A stretch of 8,113 bases of DNA from Christensenella sp. UBA1782. Lineage in GTDB: Bacteria > Bacillota > Clostridia > Christensenellales > DTU072. Below are positions 7,180 to 8,113 of the stretch, piece after piece. How positions within the stretch are numbered: the stretch's first letter is position 1; each line of letters starts with the position of its first letter. Under the pieces are notes generated by a model. That model was not told the DNA's origin. It did no database searches and saw only the letters and a list, made by a program, of their open reading frames with translations. The position numbers and the translations under genes are program-made. The DNA is taken from positions 17,034-25,146 of the forward strand of contig DCGI01000104.1 in the NCBI GenBank assembly GCA_002315475.1. Direction: 5' to 3'.

Positions 7180-7209
7180 TTGACAAACGCCGAAGCGGTA
7201 TTCTATAAT
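7180..7209 (+). promoter_or_regulatory. Promoter of the TPP riboswitch-thiT unit
   Basis: There is a perfect TTGACA -35 box (7180-7185), an 18-nt spacer and a perfect TATAAT -10 box (7204-7209). Transcription should start near 7216, right at the 5' side of riboswitch helix P1, so the leader RNA begins essentially with the aptamer. The unit is divergent from the promoter at 7072-7099; the roughly 80 bp between the two -35 boxes holds no open frame or hairpin that I could support. Confidence 0.9.
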
Positions 7210-7214
7210 GAAAG

Positions 7215-7286
7215 CGTGCTGGGGGTGGCAGAAATGCCTGAGAGTAAACCCTTAGAACTTGCCCGTTCGTACGGGGAAGGAAGCCG
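7215..7286 (+). ncRNA. TPP riboswitch aptamer (THI element), compact and diverged in the P4-P5 half
   Basis: This RNA domain binds thiamine pyrophosphate. P1 is short: GCT (7218-7220) with AGC (7282-7284). P2 pairs GGGT (7223-7226) with ACCC (7248-7251). P3 is minimal: GGCA/TGCC around a GAAA loop (7227-7238). It runs into the invariant pyrimidine-binding motif CTGAGA (7238-7243). AGAACTTG (7254-7261) opens the second arm. P4 pairs CTT (7258-7260) with AGG (7278-7280), and P5 pairs CCCG (7262-7265) with CGGG (7272-7275) around a 6-nt loop. The consensus 3' end appears as AAGGAAGC (7277-7284). The usual joining segments GAU and CGU beside P5 are reduced to G7261 and GA (7276-7277). Position between a consensus promoter and thiT strongly supports the identity. 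Confidence 0.9.
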
Positions 7287-7308
7287 TCCTATCTATCTGC
7301 GGCTCCTT
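7277..7308 (+). promoter_or_regulatory. Antiterminator helix of the thiT riboswitch
   Basis: AAGG (7277-7280) can pair with CCTT (7305-7308), and AGCCGT (7282-7287) with GCGGCT (7299-7304). This gives about 10 base pairs with one bulged A (7281), including a G-U pair at the loop end. The 5' strand uses bases needed for aptamer P1 and P4, and the 3' strand uses bases needed for the terminator. The helix should therefore form only without ligand. The pairing is read from the sequence; its role follows the established TPP attenuation mechanism. Confidence 0.75.
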
Positions 7309-7328
7309 ACTGAAAAAGGAGTTTTTTT
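7303..7328 (+). terminator. TPP-controlled intrinsic terminator overlapping the thiT ribosome site
   Basis: CTCCTT (7303-7308) pairs with AAGGAG (7316-7321) around a 7-nt loop, followed at once by seven T residues (7322-7328) and then the thiT ATG at 7329. The 3' arm is the thiT Shine-Dalgarno sequence and the U-run is the spacer to the start codon. The same hairpin could therefore stop transcription and also hide the ribosome site in any full-length RNA. The 6-bp stem is modest, so termination may be incomplete. Confidence 0.8.
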
Positions 7329-7964
7329 ATGTCCGAAAACACCGTTTGGCTCTATGCCTTAACCGCATTTTTAGTTGTTCTTATTGTCCTCTTGACCGTT
7401 TTTTGCGGGAAAAGGCCACCTTGTAACCGTACCAAAGCCGTCGTATACGCAGCCATCATGATCGCCTTATCGTTCGGCTTATCCTACGTTCGACTGTTTT
7501 CTTTGCCGCAAGGCGGATCCATTACCCTCGCTTCTCTCCTGCCCGTCCTCTTGTATTCCTATATGTTCGGTATTCGGAAAGGTGTCTTGGTGGGCGTGAT
7601 TTGCGGTATTCTGAATTTTATACAAGCACCTTGGTTCTTAAACCCCGTCCAATTCCTACTGGACTACCCCATAGCTTTCGGAGCCATGGGACTTTCCGGC
7701 ATTTTTTTCCGTTCCGCTACCGAGAACAAACGTATTCTGCGTTTTCTTCTCGGTTCCGTCGTCGCGGTATCCGTCCGCTATATCGCCCACGTAGTCAGCG
7801 GCATTTTCGTCTACGGAAGTGCCGATCCTTCCTACGGTGCGGTGGCGTGGAGCTTCCTCTATAACGCCTTCGTCTTTGCCGACTGTGCCGTCGCCCTCGT
7901 CGTCGGCTGTTCTCTCCTTGCCTCCAAACACATCACCGGCTTTCTCGCCGACGTCAACAAATAA
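7329..7964 (+). CDS. thiT: ThiT, thiamine-specific S component of an ECF transporter
   Basis: This integral membrane protein captures thiamine with high affinity and hands it to a shared energy-coupling module (EcfT plus two EcfA ATPases), which is not encoded here. It has 211 residues, almost wholly hydrophobic. Family marks include the SLPQGGSITLASLLPVLLYS block (58-77), the glycine-rich GIRKGVLVGVICGILNFI segment (81-98), QFLLDYPIAFGAMG (108-121), and RYIAHVVSGIFVY (150-162) with H154. A late AVAWSFLYNAFVFAD block (171-185) with W174 and N179 completes the set. Typical ThiT proteins are nearer 180-195 residues with six helices; here an extra N-terminal hydrophobic helix (about 6-27) precedes the conserved part. 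The start is fixed by AAGGAG 7 nt upstream. Control by the preceding TPP riboswitch independently supports thiamine as the substrate. No thiaminase or thiamine kinase gene is seen immediately downstream. Confidence 0.95.
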   Translation: MSENTVWLYALTAFLVVLIVLLTVFCGKRPPCNRTKAVVYAAIMIALSFGLSYVRLFSLPQGGSITLASLLPVLLYSYMFGIRKGVLVGVICGILNFIQAPWFLNPVQFLLDYPIAFGAMGLSGIFFRSATENKRILRFLLGSVVAVSVRYIAHVVSGIFVYGSADPSYGAVAWSFLYNAFVFADCAVALVVGCSLLASKHITGFLADVNK

Positions 7965-7971
7965 TTGCCCT

Positions 7972-8113
7972 ATGAACACCCGACAAACCCCGCCGCTCAC
8001 CAACCGTGACCTTTTCCTTCGTCAAAAAGAAACGTTGGATACCTTTCTGAAAACGGGTGCCATCACCCAAGCCCAACACGACTACAGCCTGCATTGCCTT
8101 TCCGAAAAAATGC
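7972..8113 (+). CDS. Small hypothetical protein, N-terminal part (cut by right edge)
   Basis: An open frame begins with ATG 7 nt after the thiT stop and runs off the window after 47 codons without a stop. The visible part is soluble and mostly helical by composition, with a stretch LFLRQKETLDTFLKTGAITQAQHDYSL read in two steps: LFLRQKETLDTFL (14-26), then KTGAITQAQHDYSL (27-40). It has no signal peptide or membrane segment. The wording 'RQKETLDTFL...GAI..AQ.D.SL' resembles short uncharacterised Clostridia proteins that I recall only vaguely, so no function is given. There is no recognisable ribosome site, so translation may be coupled to thiT. It lies in the same riboswitch-controlled transcript unless a terminator was missed. 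Confidence 0.6.
   Translation, partial: MNTRQTPPLTNRDLFLRQKETLDTFLKTGAITQAQHDYSLHCLSEKM

Noticed and set aside
7093..7362. 89-codon plus-strand frame across the divergent promoters and riboswitch
   Set aside because: It covers a -35/-10 promoter, a structured aptamer and a terminator, and ends out of frame inside thiT. It shows no protein-like pattern.

Overview
The window looks like a chromosomal segment of an uncultured Clostridia-type bacterium (Bacillota). The evidence is a sodium/proton V-type ATPase operon, consensus sigma-A promoters of the TTGACA/TATAAT kind, strong purine-rich ribosome binding sites, a TPP riboswitch with an intrinsic terminator upstream of an ECF-type thiamine transporter, and a lipobox lipoprotein. 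No rRNA, tRNA, CRISPR array, insertion sequence or phage gene is visible. The species cannot be named from this sequence.

Layout. Seven genes read leftward (minus strand) from about 7065 to the left edge, and two read rightward from 7329 to the right edge. The leftward block has two promoters. The first (7072-7099) drives an unrecognised single-pass membrane protein with a WG-repeat-like C terminus, then the tRNA threonylcarbamoyladenosine synthase Sua5/YwlC, whose ATG overlaps the previous stop as ATGA, then a surface-anchored metallophosphoesterase 18 nt further on. The second (2809-2837) lies in the only real gap of the block and drives rpiB, the short peripheral-stalk subunit and subunit I of the V-type ATPase; the ribosome binding site and ATG of the next gene (expected to be the c-ring subunit) sit at the very edge of the window.

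The rightward unit starts from a consensus promoter (7180-7209). It passes through a compact TPP riboswitch (7215-7286), whose expression platform is an antiterminator/terminator pair ending directly at the thiT start codon, and continues through thiT into a small open frame cut by the right edge. About 80 bp separate the two divergent -35 boxes at 7099 and 7180.

How the genes work together. The ATPase genes and rpiB are energy and carbon housekeeping, and Sua5 is tRNA modification. ThiT is the substrate-binding membrane component of an ECF vitamin transporter and should be switched off by intracellular thiamine pyrophosphate. No complete new system is evident. The points most worth a second look are the altered pyrophosphate-binding side of the riboswitch, a terminator whose 3' arm is also the Shine-Dalgarno sequence, a probable leaderless transcript, and two unusual surface proteins.
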